This document shows, piece by piece, positions 36,945 to 45,114 of a stretch of 64,000 bases of DNA (the stretch's first letter is position 1; each line of letters starts with the position of its first letter). Under the pieces are notes generated by a model that did not search any database, was not told the origin of the DNA, and saw only the letters and a program-made list of their open reading frames with translations. The DNA comes from Arcanobacterium_A hippocoleae (GTDB taxonomy: Bacteria > Actinomycetota > Actinomycetes > Actinomycetales > Actinomycetaceae), in NCBI RefSeq assembly GCF_031456295.1, contig NZ_JAVDUJ010000001.1, positions 744,001 to 808,000 of the forward strand, written 5' to 3'. Made by a program: the position numbers and the translations under genes.

Positions 36945-37673
36945 TTACGCAGTAGCTTTCCGCGATACAAGTACCTGATCAACTAAGCCGTATTCCTTTG
37001 CCTGCTGCGCAGTAAGGATTTTATCGCGAGCAATATCTTTCTCAACTTGCGCTACTGGAGTGCCAGAATGCTTCGCAATAGTATCGATCAACCATTGATT
37101 CATCCGATCGATTTCATCTGCCACAATTGCAATATCTGAAGCTTGACCCTGTACACCTTCCATTGCTGGCTGGTGAATCAAAATTCGGGCATTTGGCAAT
37201 GCGAGCCGACGCCCAGGGGAACCCGCAGCAAGCAGCACTGCAGCTGCTGAAGCTGCCTGCCCTAAACAGACAGTCTGGATCTGCGGCTTGATATATTGCA
37301 TCGTATCGTAGATTGCCGTCAGCGCAGTGAAAGAACCTCCCGGCGAATTAATATACATTGTGATCGGAGATTCAGGATCAAGTGATTCAAGCACGAGCAA
37401 TTGTGCCATCACATCATCAGCAGAAGCATCATCTACTTGCACTCCGAGAAATACGATCCGGTCTTCGAAAAGTTTTGCGTACGGATTTTGCCGACGATAC
37501 CCATAAGGTGTACGTTCTTCGTAATCAGGAAGAATATACCGATTCGATGGCATCATTGGCGCCATACCACCGGGAAGTATCCTCTGGTTGTAAGCATTGT
37601 AACCTGCCGGGCTGCCTGACTGGGCAGAGCCACTGTGTTGCGGGAAGGCTTGCGAGTAAATATTTGGAAACAT
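36945..37673 (-). CDS. clpP2: ATP-dependent Clp protease proteolytic subunit, second copy (ClpP2-type)
   Basis: 242 residues from the ATG at 37673 (MFPNIYSQAFPQ). Serine protease of the ClpP ring: substrate-binding YINSPGGSFTALTAIYDTMQYI, catalytic Ser in GQAASAAAVLLAAG, catalytic His in ARILIHQPAMEG, and a downstream Asp in ARDKI. The first 60 residues are Gly/Pro/Asn-rich and atypical; the true start may be one of the later ATGs before NRYILPDYEERTPYGYRR. Actinobacterial ClpP1 and ClpP2 form a mixed tetradecamer. It follows clpP1 by 19 bp. Confidence 0.94.
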   Translation of the reverse strand: MFPNIYSQAFPQHSGSAQSGSPAGYNAYNQRILPGGMAPMMPSNRYILPDYEERTPYGYRRQNPYAKLFEDRIVFLGVQVDDASADDVMAQLLVLESLDPESPITMYINSPGGSFTALTAIYDTMQYIKPQIQTVCLGQAASAAAVLLAAGSPGRRLALPNARILIHQPAMEGVQGQASDIAIVADEIDRMNQWLIDTIAKHSGTPVAQVEKDIARDKILTAQQAKEYGLVDQVLVSRKATA

Positions 37674-37692
37674 TGTCTGTTTTATCCTTCCC

Positions 37693-38328
37693 TTATTCGC
37701 CTTGCTCAACGCTGCGGTCTACACCGCCACCACCAACTACTGCAGAAGAATTAGTGATGATATGATCAGCGAATCCATATTCCACAGCTTCACGCGCAGT
37801 AAACCAATGATCTCGATCAGAATCTTCCAAAATCTGTGCCACACTCTTTCCAGTATGCGCAGCATTCAATTCTGAGAGTTCCTGCTTCATTTGCAAAATC
37901 AAATCAGCATTGATCCGGATTTCAGAAGCACGCCCGCCAGCACCGCCAAGCGGCTGATGCATCAGCACACGTGTATGCGGAGTGATATAGCGTTTACCTT
38001 TCGCACCTGCCGAGAGCAGGAACTGCCCCATCGATGCAGCTAAGCCCATTCCGACAGTTGCCACATCAGGCTTGATATAACTCATCGTGTCATAAATCGC
38101 CATCCCTGCCGTCACAGAACCGCCGGGGGAATTGATGTAAAGATAAATATCTTTTTCTGGATCTTCTGCAGCCAAAAGCAAAAGCTGCGCACAAATCATA
38201 TTTGCATTTTCATCACGCACTTCACTGCCGAGCCAGATGATACGCTCTTTTAGCAGTCGGTTATAAATCGAATCGCCTAAGCCGAGGCCATGCGAGGCAT
38301 CTGCTGCAAGCTGTGGTTCGTGGCTCAC
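37693..38328 (-). CDS. clpP1: ATP-dependent Clp protease proteolytic subunit, first copy (ClpP1-type)
   Basis: 211 residues from the GTG at 38328, chosen because GAGGAG sits 6 nt upstream; a TTG at 38361 adds 11 acidic residues. Motifs: LLKERIIWLGSEVRDENAN, YLYINSPGGSVTAGMAIYDTM, catalytic Ser in GLAASMGQFLLSAG, His in TRVLMHQPLGG, and Asp in EDSDRDHWFTA. First gene of the clpP1-clpP2 unit, downstream of a site that matches the ClgR operator. Confidence 0.95.
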   Translation of the reverse strand: MSHEPQLAADASHGLGLGDSIYNRLLKERIIWLGSEVRDENANMICAQLLLLAAEDPEKDIYLYINSPGGSVTAGMAIYDTMSYIKPDVATVGMGLAASMGQFLLSAGAKGKRYITPHTRVLMHQPLGGAGGRASEIRINADLILQMKQELSELNAAHTGKSVAQILEDSDRDHWFTAREAVEYGFADHIITNSSAVVGGGGVDRSVEQGE

Positions 38329-38419
38329 GCCTGTCTCCTCTTCATTCGAGTTGCTTTCCAAAATACTCTCATTACCTTAATCGTTTCAGAGCTATTTTGC
38401 GCTCTTATTTCACGCCTTT

Positions 38420-38430
38420 CGCTGATGGCG
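38420..38430. promoter_or_regulatory. Probable ClgR operator upstream of clpP1P2
   Basis: TTTCGCTGATGGCGCA fits the actinobacterial ClgR half-palindrome CGC-Y-N-A-N-R-GCG at every fixed position. It lies about 90 bp before clpP1. ClgR activates clpP1P2 in Corynebacterium, Streptomyces and Mycobacterium; the regulator gene itself is not in this window. Confidence 0.65.
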
Positions 38431-38453
38431 CAGGAATCATAAGCGTAGATATG

Positions 38454-38502
38454 CCGACGGCTGGCTTCGCAACTTTCATCCTTCTTGCAAGCCAGCCGTC
38501 GG
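38454..38502 (-). terminator. Terminator-like inverted repeat after tig
   Basis: CCGACGGCTGGCTT (38454-38467) pairs over 14 bp with AAGCCAGCCGTCGG (38489-38502). It begins 26 bp past the tig stop and only a weak T run follows. It separates tig from the clpP promoter region. Confidence 0.7.
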
Positions 38503-38528
38503 AAAATCGAATTGGCAAAAGCTAAAAA

Positions 38529-40052
38529 TTAGCCCTGATATTCAATCAGTTGATCTTTGGTGAGCTTCTTCGCTTCTGCTTCAGTGAGCTCGCCAGTAGC
38601 TACGCGGTAAGCGATCCATTCTGCCTTCAATGCAGATTTTGCTGGAGCCACAACCTCATCAGCTGCCTGTGCCGCAGCCTTTTCTGCGGCTTTCGCAACT
38701 TCCGTTACTGGAGCTGTGGTTGCTTTACGCGCAATTTTCTTCTCAAATTCTGGAGTTTTTTCGTCTTCTGGTGCTTCCCCAAGTACAGCTACCACATCCA
38801 CCTTGGCGCCTTTTTCGTCAACAATATTCGCACGACGCAATGAAGCTATTACGCCCTTGTTGCGGGCGAGTTCACCAGCAAAGGCATTGATCTGATTTGC
38901 CTGTGCCGCAGCTTGAATGAACTGATTTGGATCCATTCCATACATTTGTGCCTGTGAAACGAGGAAGTTCAAGAGTTCTTCTTGCGCTACATCCACCCCA
39001 TAGCCTTCTGCATACGCATCGAGAAGCAGCTGTAATTTGAGTTGTTCCGTAACTTCCTTACGTACTTCTGTAGCGTGAGCATCATCGTCGTGCTTGCCCT
39101 CTTGCTCAAGATGACGTTTTACTTCTTCTTCCACTACAGATTCAGGCAGCGGGAAGTCTGCACGCTTGAGCAGCTCATCTACGAGCCGCTGCTCTGCACC
39201 CATCAGCTGCTCGCGAGACTTCTTCTTCGCAGCAGATTCACGCAAATCATCTTGCAACTCTGCGATCGTATCAAATTCGGAAGCGAGCTGAGCAAAATCA
39301 TCATCAGCTTCTGGAAGCACCGATTCCTTCACTGAATGCACCGTAATGGTTACCTCCGCAGCTTCACCTTCATGTGCGCCGCCAGCAAGCTTTGCTGAAA
39401 ACTCAACAGTATCTCCAGCCTGCACTCCAGTAAGTGCTTCATCTTGCCCTTCAAGCATATTGCCGTCGCCGATCTTGTATGACACTCCAGCCATATCGTC
39501 GACTTCTTCATCACCGATCTTGGCTACAAGATCAATATTTACATAATCTCCAACCTTGGCTGCCCGATCAACATCGGTAAGCGTTGCAAAACGCTCACGC
39601 AAATCCGTGAGAGCTGCTTCAACGTCTGCATCGGAGACATCAGTTGCTGGAACTTCGATTGTAATACCTGCGGGATCTGGCAAAGAAATTTCTGGAACTA
39701 CATCGACCGCAACAGTGAACTTCAATGCTGTTTCGTCTTTTTCGCCCTTCATTTCAGGCACTTCGTTAATTTCGACCTCCGGACGCGACATTGGCTTTAC
39801 CCCAGCTTCTGCCACTGCCTGCTGATAATAAGAATCGAGATTATCGTTAATTGCCTGCTCAATAATGTAGCCCTTGCCGATATTCGCTTCCAATACGCGG
39901 CGTGGAGCTTTCCCCTTGCGGAAGCCAGGAATATTTACCTGCTTCGCTAATGACTTTGCTGCTTTATCATAGGCTGCGCCAAATTCGGCTGCGGGAACAG
40001 CAATATCAAGCTTTACGCGGGTATCGCTAAGGTATTCAACTGAATTGTTCAC
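38529..40052 (-). CDS. tig: Trigger factor
   Basis: 507-residue ribosome-bound chaperone and peptidyl-prolyl isomerase. Start GTG at 40052 with GGGAG 8 nt upstream. The N-terminal ribosome-binding domain carries the signature NIPGFRKGKAPRRVLE (about 46-61). The FKBP-type domain is about 155-240 (KVGDYVNIDLVAKIGDEEVD, GVQAGDTVEF), and the substrate domain goes to about 420. The last 80 residues are an added tail: Lys/Glu/Ala-rich, then EWIAYRVATGELTEAEAKKL. Such tails occur in related actinobacteria. Confidence 0.95.
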   Translation of the reverse strand: MNNSVEYLSDTRVKLDIAVPAAEFGAAYDKAAKSLAKQVNIPGFRKGKAPRRVLEANIGKGYIIEQAINDNLDSYYQQAVAEAGVKPMSRPEVEINEVPEMKGEKDETALKFTVAVDVVPEISLPDPAGITIEVPATDVSDADVEAALTDLRERFATLTDVDRAAKVGDYVNIDLVAKIGDEEVDDMAGVSYKIGDGNMLEGQDEALTGVQAGDTVEFSAKLAGGAHEGEAAEVTITVHSVKESVLPEADDDFAQLASEFDTIAELQDDLRESAAKKKSREQLMGAEQRLVDELLKRADFPLPESVVEEEVKRHLEQEGKHDDDAHATEVRKEVTEQLKLQLLLDAYAEGYGVDVAQEELLNFLVSQAQMYGMDPNQFIQAAAQANQINAFAGELARNKGVIASLRRANIVDEKGAKVDVVAVLGEAPEDEKTPEFEKKIARKATTAPVTEVAKAAEKAAAQAADEVVAPAKSALKAEWIAYRVATGELTEAEAKKLTKDQLIEYQG

Positions 40053-40416
40053 TGAGAAATCTCCCAATCATAAGTTTGCTCAGAGCGCCGAGGCGCCCGT
40101 CGTTTCGGATTCTAAGGCGTGCTATATCTTTGTATGCCGTTTTACTAAATTTCAGCTCAACACATTACTCTTGCACGAATAATATGCGGCGATCAGATAC
40201 AGCTAACCACAGACATATACTCGCTAATTCTAAAATAAAATTGCCATTTTTTCCGCATTTATCAGCCATGAGAGCAACCACAGGATTTGAGTTATGCGGC
40301 ATATCGTATTGCTTTCTAAATTTCAGTATCTCTGGCAAAGCAAAGATTTCCGGTTCACTCACAACGAGTATCCAAAAACGCCACCAAATTGCGGATAGGC
40401 CTGCATCTAAATATAA

Positions 40417-40447
40417 AGAAGACCCAGATTTTCTGGGCCTTCTTTTA
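40417..40447. terminator. Terminator at the end of the metal-transport operon
   Basis: GAAGACCCAG and CTGGGCCTTC pair with one internal mismatch around ATTTT, with T runs on both strands. It lies 38 bp beyond the last permease stop. The rest of 40053-40416, upstream of tig, shows no gene. Confidence 0.75.
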
Positions 40448-40484
40448 TTTCGGAAGAGCGATAGGCGCACATCGTTTCGCAATT

Positions 40485-41351
40485 TCAAGCATTACGATAT
40501 CGGCGGTTAAGCCAGATCCGATCAATGAAAAGTACGAGCAAAAATAGGATCCCGTCAGTAAATGCCATCATTGCAGCGGTAGCAAGATTAAAATGCCAAG
40601 CGAAACTGAATCCAATAATTGCCGTGATCATTGAAATCACAATTGTTAGTGCGATCACTCGCGGTAAGGAATTTGTAAGTAGGACGGCAGTGGCAGCTGG
40701 CGTAACCATGAGCGCAATCACGAGGATCGCACCAGCCGTCGAAAAAGCAACAACGATCGTCAGCGCCACGAGAATCATGAAACCCGTTTCGACAACTCGA
40801 ATTGGAAATCCAATTGCTTGTGCTGATTCACGGTCAAACGTAGAAAGTTGCATTACTTTGTATGTAAGTCCGAGGAAAATTGCATTTATCAATAAAATCA
40901 GCAGCAGCATCCACATTGCGCGCGGACCTAAATCAAGCGTCCCGATGATCAAACGCTCAGTATCGAGCGCAAGCAGATTCAGATCTCCAGATAACACGGT
41001 ATCTTCGCAAATATGCACGTGCGCCAGCACTGTTGACAACAAGATCACGCCAACGGAGAAGAGTAATGGAAAAATCACACCTTGGCTCGCATCTTCAGGA
41101 AGTAGCCCAGTAGATTGGAGATAATTTGCTCCGAGTACTACTACTAATCCGAATGCTGCAGCGAGTAGTACCATAATTGGCGAATAGGTAGATCCAGCGA
41201 GTAATGCACCAATCACGATTCCCGGTAGCACCGCGTGGCTCATCGCATCAACCAGCATCGATTGCCTGCGGAGCACAAGGAACGTACCTGGAAGAGCGCA
41301 AGTCACAGAAGTAGTAACGGCCAGTAAGAGAGCAGCTATCACAAAACTCAT
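40485..41351 (-). CDS. Metal ABC transporter permease (ABC-3 family), second permease
   Basis: 288 residues with eight to nine hydrophobic segments. ABC-3 family signatures: LRRQSMLVDAMSHAVLPGIVIG near residue 27 and ILVIALMVTPAATAVLLTN near 210, the latter the conserved late transmembrane motif. Pairs with the permease at 41348-42508, whose stop overlaps its ATG (ATGA). Imports Mn, Zn or Fe with the binding protein at 43426. Confidence 0.92.
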   Translation of the reverse strand: MSFVIAALLLAVTTSVTCALPGTFLVLRRQSMLVDAMSHAVLPGIVIGALLAGSTYSPIMVLLAAAFGLVVVLGANYLQSTGLLPEDASQGVIFPLLFSVGVILLSTVLAHVHICEDTVLSGDLNLLALDTERLIIGTLDLGPRAMWMLLLILLINAIFLGLTYKVMQLSTFDRESAQAIGFPIRVVETGFMILVALTIVVAFSTAGAILVIALMVTPAATAVLLTNSLPRVIALTIVISMITAIIGFSFAWHFNLATAAMMAFTDGILFLLVLFIDRIWLNRRYRNA

Positions 41352-42508
41352 CGTGCACCTACCTGAACCTGGATCATATTTGACTGCCGTGTTAATCGTG
41401 CAATGCGTGCTGCACGCGAAAACGGTAGCTTCGCACAGGAGATACTCGCTTTAGGCGCAATCGCATTTCGCGATACAGACTTTTGCCGACTTTTTCCACC
41501 CTGCTGGGAAGTATTTGTATTCGCCGAAATTATCCCATTCTGCCCGTCATGATCGTGATCATGGAGATCTTGGAGATGCTTCCGACGCCGATATTGATAG
41601 GCTAAAAGTGAGCGATGCGGGGAAAAGATCAGTGAGATAGCTAAAATCAACGATAAAATCACGACGATAATCGGTCCAGTTGGAACTTTTCCGATTGAAA
41701 CTGCCAAATAAGATCCAAGACCGCCAGCAAAAGCACCAATACATCCAGCTGCAGCTACCAACACTCGCAGATCATCCGTCCATTGACGTGCAGCGGCTGC
41801 TGGGATGATCGCAAAAGCAACCATTAATACAACGCCTACGGACTTAACACCAATCACGATGCCGATCGTCGCGCAAAGTGTCACGATCGCATTGAGGACA
41901 TTTCCTGAGAATCCAGCTGCGCGTGAACCGACTGGATCGAAGGCAAACATTGCGATTTCTTTCCAGAATACGATCACTACAATGAGCGCAAGAACACCTA
42001 GTATTCCGACGGTAAGAACATCAATTTGCCGCATCGTAGCAGCATTTCCGAAAAGGTACTGCGAAATTCCAGAACGGCCTGAAAAGTTTGAGAAGGAAAG
42101 CAAGCGCAAAGCAACCATTCCACCACCGTAGAAAATCGCGAGCGAAATCGCCATTGCAGCATCTAAGCCAACCTTGGATTTTTCTGCAATCAAGTTTGTG
42201 GTCACAACGGCAAGCAAACCCGATATCGTTGCACCAATTGTGAGAATCAAAATCGATTGCCCATCACCACCAAGGAGTGACGCAATCACAAAAGCGCAAA
42301 CGATTCCCGCGATTGCGCTATGCCCAATCACATCTGAGACGAGTGATTGTTTCCGTACATAAAGAATTGAACCAAGGGCACCAGCAAAGAGTCCGACAAG
42401 GATCGTTCCAACCGTCATTACCCGGAAGCTGTAAGTAGCCCAAAAATCACCGAGCGGAATCAGTGCTGAATGCGGATCAAATGCGAGTTCAAGAAGTGCC
42501 AGTTTCAT
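41348..42508 (-). CDS. Metal ABC transporter permease (ABC-3 family) with a long cytoplasmic His/Asp-containing tail
   Basis: 386 residues, about 90 longer than a plain ABC-3 permease. Transmembrane core about 1-295: LYVRKQSLVSDVIGHSAIAG and VLMVAFAIIPAAAARQWTD are the family signatures. The tail (about 296-386) carries HLQDLHDHDHDGQNG, a possible metal-binding stretch, followed by Ser/Lys/Arg-rich sequence. The ATG overlaps the ATPase stop (ATGA). The tail's role is unknown; it could sense metal or contact the ATPase. Confidence 0.9.
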   Translation of the reverse strand: MKLALLELAFDPHSALIPLGDFWATYSFRVMTVGTILVGLFAGALGSILYVRKQSLVSDVIGHSAIAGIVCAFVIASLLGGDGQSILILTIGATISGLLAVVTTNLIAEKSKVGLDAAMAISLAIFYGGGMVALRLLSFSNFSGRSGISQYLFGNAATMRQIDVLTVGILGVLALIVVIVFWKEIAMFAFDPVGSRAAGFSGNVLNAIVTLCATIGIVIGVKSVGVVLMVAFAIIPAAAARQWTDDLRVLVAAAGCIGAFAGGLGSYLAVSIGKVPTGPIIVVILSLILAISLIFSPHRSLLAYQYRRRKHLQDLHDHDHDGQNGIISANTNTSQQGGKSRQKSVSRNAIAPKASISCAKLPFSRAARIARLTRQSNMIQVQVGAR

Positions 42509-43299
42509 GCCAGCGCTCCATCGATCCCATACGCACGTGAAATATTTTCGGAAGTGAATGCTGTGGCAAGCGAGCCTGCGGCAACAAGCTGCCCTTCACG
42601 CAAAAGCACTACACTTGAGCAGAAATCTCTCACGGTAGCCAAATCATGATGCACTAAGAGTACCGTCTTCCCTGATTCAGCCAGGGAACGAAGTGCGTGC
42701 AAAATAGTTTGTTCGGATTTCATATCCACACCAGCAAAAGGCTCATCCATCACGAGCAGATCAGATTTTGCAGCTAATGCCCGCGCCACGAATGTGCGCT
42801 GCTTTTGCCCACCGGAGAGCTCAGAAATCTGGCGATTTGCCAGATCTGCAATTTCCAGATGTTCCATTGCTGCTTGCGCAGTATCATGCTCTGCTTTTCC
42901 TGGACGGCGCAACCAGCCTAAACGAGCATAGGTGCCCATGAGTACTACATCTTTTACGCGTGCCGGGAAATCCCAATCAATTGAGGCTGACTGCGGCATA
43001 TACGCAACCTTCTTGCGTACTTTGCCAATATTCTTTCCGAAAAATTCAGCTTCCCCTGAAACCCGCGGAATCAGTTCAAGCATCGCTTTGATCAGAGTTG
43101 ACTTCCCAGCCCCATTAGGACCGAGAATCGCCATGATCTCACCTTTAGGAACTGTGAAACTCACTTGCGAGAGTGCAAGCCGATCGCGATACGCGGCACT
43201 CAGCTCTTTCACAACACACGGCGGTGCATCAACAACACCGTCTACGCTTTGTGTAAATCCAGAATTTGCTGCTTGCATTGTTTCACTTGCAGATTTCAT
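42505..43299 (-). CDS. Metal ABC transporter ATP-binding protein
   Basis: 264-residue ATPase of the Mn/Zn/Fe importer. Walker A GPNGAGKSTLIKAML (about 59-73), Q-loop KVAYMPQSASIDWDFPARV (typical of the Mn/Zn cassette group), signature LSGGQKQRTFVARAL (about 161-175), Walker B LLVMDEPFAGVD, and H-loop VLLVHHDLATVRDF. An N-terminal extension of about 30 residues precedes the domain. It starts 127 bp after the binding-protein gene and overlaps the next permease by 4 nt. Confidence 0.93.
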   Translation of the reverse strand: MKSASETMQAANSGFTQSVDGVVDAPPCVVKELSAAYRDRLALSQVSFTVPKGEIMAILGPNGAGKSTLIKAMLELIPRVSGEAEFFGKNIGKVRKKVAYMPQSASIDWDFPARVKDVVLMGTYARLGWLRRPGKAEHDTAQAAMEHLEIADLANRQISELSGGQKQRTFVARALAAKSDLLVMDEPFAGVDMKSEQTILHALRSLAESGKTVLLVHHDLATVRDFCSSVVLLREGQLVAAGSLATAFTSENISRAYGIDGALA

Positions 43300-43425
43300 G
43301 GAGGCTACCTTCAGTCTCGAAATAGTTTATCAATTTTGTTCAAAATAAAGATTCGGCGGCAGGTATCAAGAAACGAGGAAACAACAAATCCTGAAACCCG
43401 CCGCCGCACTCACACAACACGCTAT

Positions 43426-44370
43426 TTAGGAGAGTGCTTCCACAATGGCCTTTACATTGTGTTCAAATGCGCCCAGGTAAGTATCTGTTGGCGCCTTCTC
43501 GCCGAGAGTATCTGCGAAAAGCTCGGTATCAGAAAGCTTTACTTCCCAACCCTTTGACTTCACGATTTCCTGCAAGTGCTTGATCACTTCAGGGTTCTTG
43601 AGATTGTCATGGAAGATAACTGGTACCTTCTTTTCAGCCACGAGAGTAGCAAGTTCTTCAAGCTGAACTGAAGAAATTTCAGCTTCAGATGAGACAGTAT
43701 CGGTAGCAAAGATTTCCAGACCATACGTCCGGCCAAGGTAGTTGAATGCATCGTGACCAGTTACAAGCGTACGACGGTCAGCTGGGATCTTATCGAACTG
43801 AGCCTTTGCCTTTTCATGCATTGACTGGATCTTCGCATTGTATGCCTTGCCATTTTCAAGGTACTTATCAGCATTTGCTTTATCGATCTTCGCAATCTTC
43901 TCAGCAGTTGCCGTCACAGCATACTGCCAGCCAATTGGATCGTTCCATACGTGTGGATCATGGCCTTCAACTTTGCCATCTTCTTCCCAATCAAGCAGCA
44001 TCTTTTCTGGGATCGATTCTGCAGCTGGGAGGGACTTATCACCAAGACCATCGAACTGAGCCATCATCTTGTGCTCCATATCGTGGCTCGTCCAAACCAC
44101 GAGATCAGCTTCCTGGATCTTTTCGGTATCTTTCGTGGTGAGTTCTTGGGTATGTGGATCGCCGCCAGGTGCTACGAGCGTGGTGATATCAGCATCTGGA
44201 GCGATGTTCTTGATTGCATCAGCAAGATAGCCAGTTGTGGCAACAATCTTCAACTTGCTATTTTCAGCAGGCTTATCAGCTTTGCCAGACTTTGCGTCAG
44301 TGTTGCATGCACTAAGGGATGCAGCGAGTGCGATTGCGCAAAAACCAGAGATTACAGCTTTCAGCTTCAT
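43426..44370 (-). CDS. Metal-binding lipoprotein of an ABC importer (TroA/MntC/ZnuA cluster A-I)
   Basis: 314 residues. Lipobox LSAC puts the lipidated Cys at about 22. Metal ligands expected for the family are visible: His in GGDPHTQELTTKD, His in HDPHVWNDPIG, Glu in VSSEAEISSVQLEEL, and Asp in LFADTLGEKAPTDTYLG. There is no His-rich loop of the kind seen in Zn-specific ZnuA, and the DtxR-type box upstream points to Mn or Fe. The set of ligands alone does not decide the metal. SD AGAGGAA precedes the ATG. Confidence 0.9.
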   Translation of the reverse strand: MKLKAVISGFCAIALAASLSACNTDAKSGKADKPAENSKLKIVATTGYLADAIKNIAPDADITTLVAPGGDPHTQELTTKDTEKIQEADLVVWTSHDMEHKMMAQFDGLGDKSLPAAESIPEKMLLDWEEDGKVEGHDPHVWNDPIGWQYAVTATAEKIAKIDKANADKYLENGKAYNAKIQSMHEKAKAQFDKIPADRRTLVTGHDAFNYLGRTYGLEIFATDTVSSEAEISSVQLEELATLVAEKKVPVIFHDNLKNPEVIKHLQEIVKSKGWEVKLSDTELFADTLGEKAPTDTYLGAFEHNVKAIVEALS

Positions 44371-44414
44371 TATTCCTCTTCTTAGATTGCGTTCGGTTTC
44401 CCGAACATTGTTTC

Positions 44415-44433
44415 TGTTGTTAGGCTAACCTAA
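44415..44433. promoter_or_regulatory. DtxR/MntR-type metal-repressor box
   Basis: TGTTGTTAGGCTAACCTAA matches the 19-bp DtxR/IdeR consensus at 16 positions, all three mismatches being in one outer half. It lies 45 bp before the start of the binding-protein gene, where a repressor would cover the promoter. A metal-loaded DtxR-family repressor should shut the importer off when Fe or Mn is plentiful. Confidence 0.8.
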
Positions 44434-44679
44434 GAGCTAAGTTATCGCAAGTTATCCAAAATGTAAACCAGTAAATTTCGCGACTTTCCACACCATTTAC
44501 AATTGCATCTTTTGCGGTTCAATCGGCTGCAATAGCTTGTATTTTCTCGCAAATGCGAAGGAAATAGATGCGGCGGCAATTGGCGTGATAACTAATGCCA
44601 TAGTTGCAGTTTCCAACAAACTCGATCAAAGCATGATATTTTCAAATTTTTCAATCAGTCACAGCAAGTTGCGCTGCCT

Positions 44680-44717
44680 CCCCCCCCCAAAAAAAATCAC
44701 GCGCATTTTTGCGTGTT
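44680..44717 (-). repeat. Hairpin followed by T8 and G9 homopolymer tracts (minus strand)
   Basis: On the minus strand CACGC-AAAAATGC-GCGTG is followed by ATTTTTTTT and nine Gs; on plus it is C9 (44680-44688) then A8 (44689-44696). Same order as the element at 12021-12053: hairpin, T run, G run. It lies in the 744-bp region between the metal importer and metY. The remainder of that region shows the DtxR box and no gene. Confidence 0.8.
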
Positions 44718-45114
44718 CAAATATTGGATACCGTTTGCTTTTCCAAACCGGATTCGATTAGCGTGGCTTTCATGTTCCTCCGAATGCGAATGTTCAACTA
44801 GCGCACCCACCGCTGAGTCTGGTGCGCACCCGGCGCACCTGCCGAAATTCTGGCGCGCCGGTCAGTCGAAAATGCAATAAATTCTGGCTGAGTTGGACAA
44901 TCAAAATTCGCTAATTTTCCGAAATTTTCCTCACACATAAAACAAATAGCGTGATTCACCGCAGAAAATTTGCGGCACCCGCTTTTCTGAACACGATGTA
45001 GCTCCGAAAATTTCGCAGATCCGAAAATTTTGATCTCCTAATCCTACTGCAACCAGAATCCACCCATTAGCAAAAATCGGCTTAAAATAGCCAAAAGCAA
45101 AGGACGATATCAAA

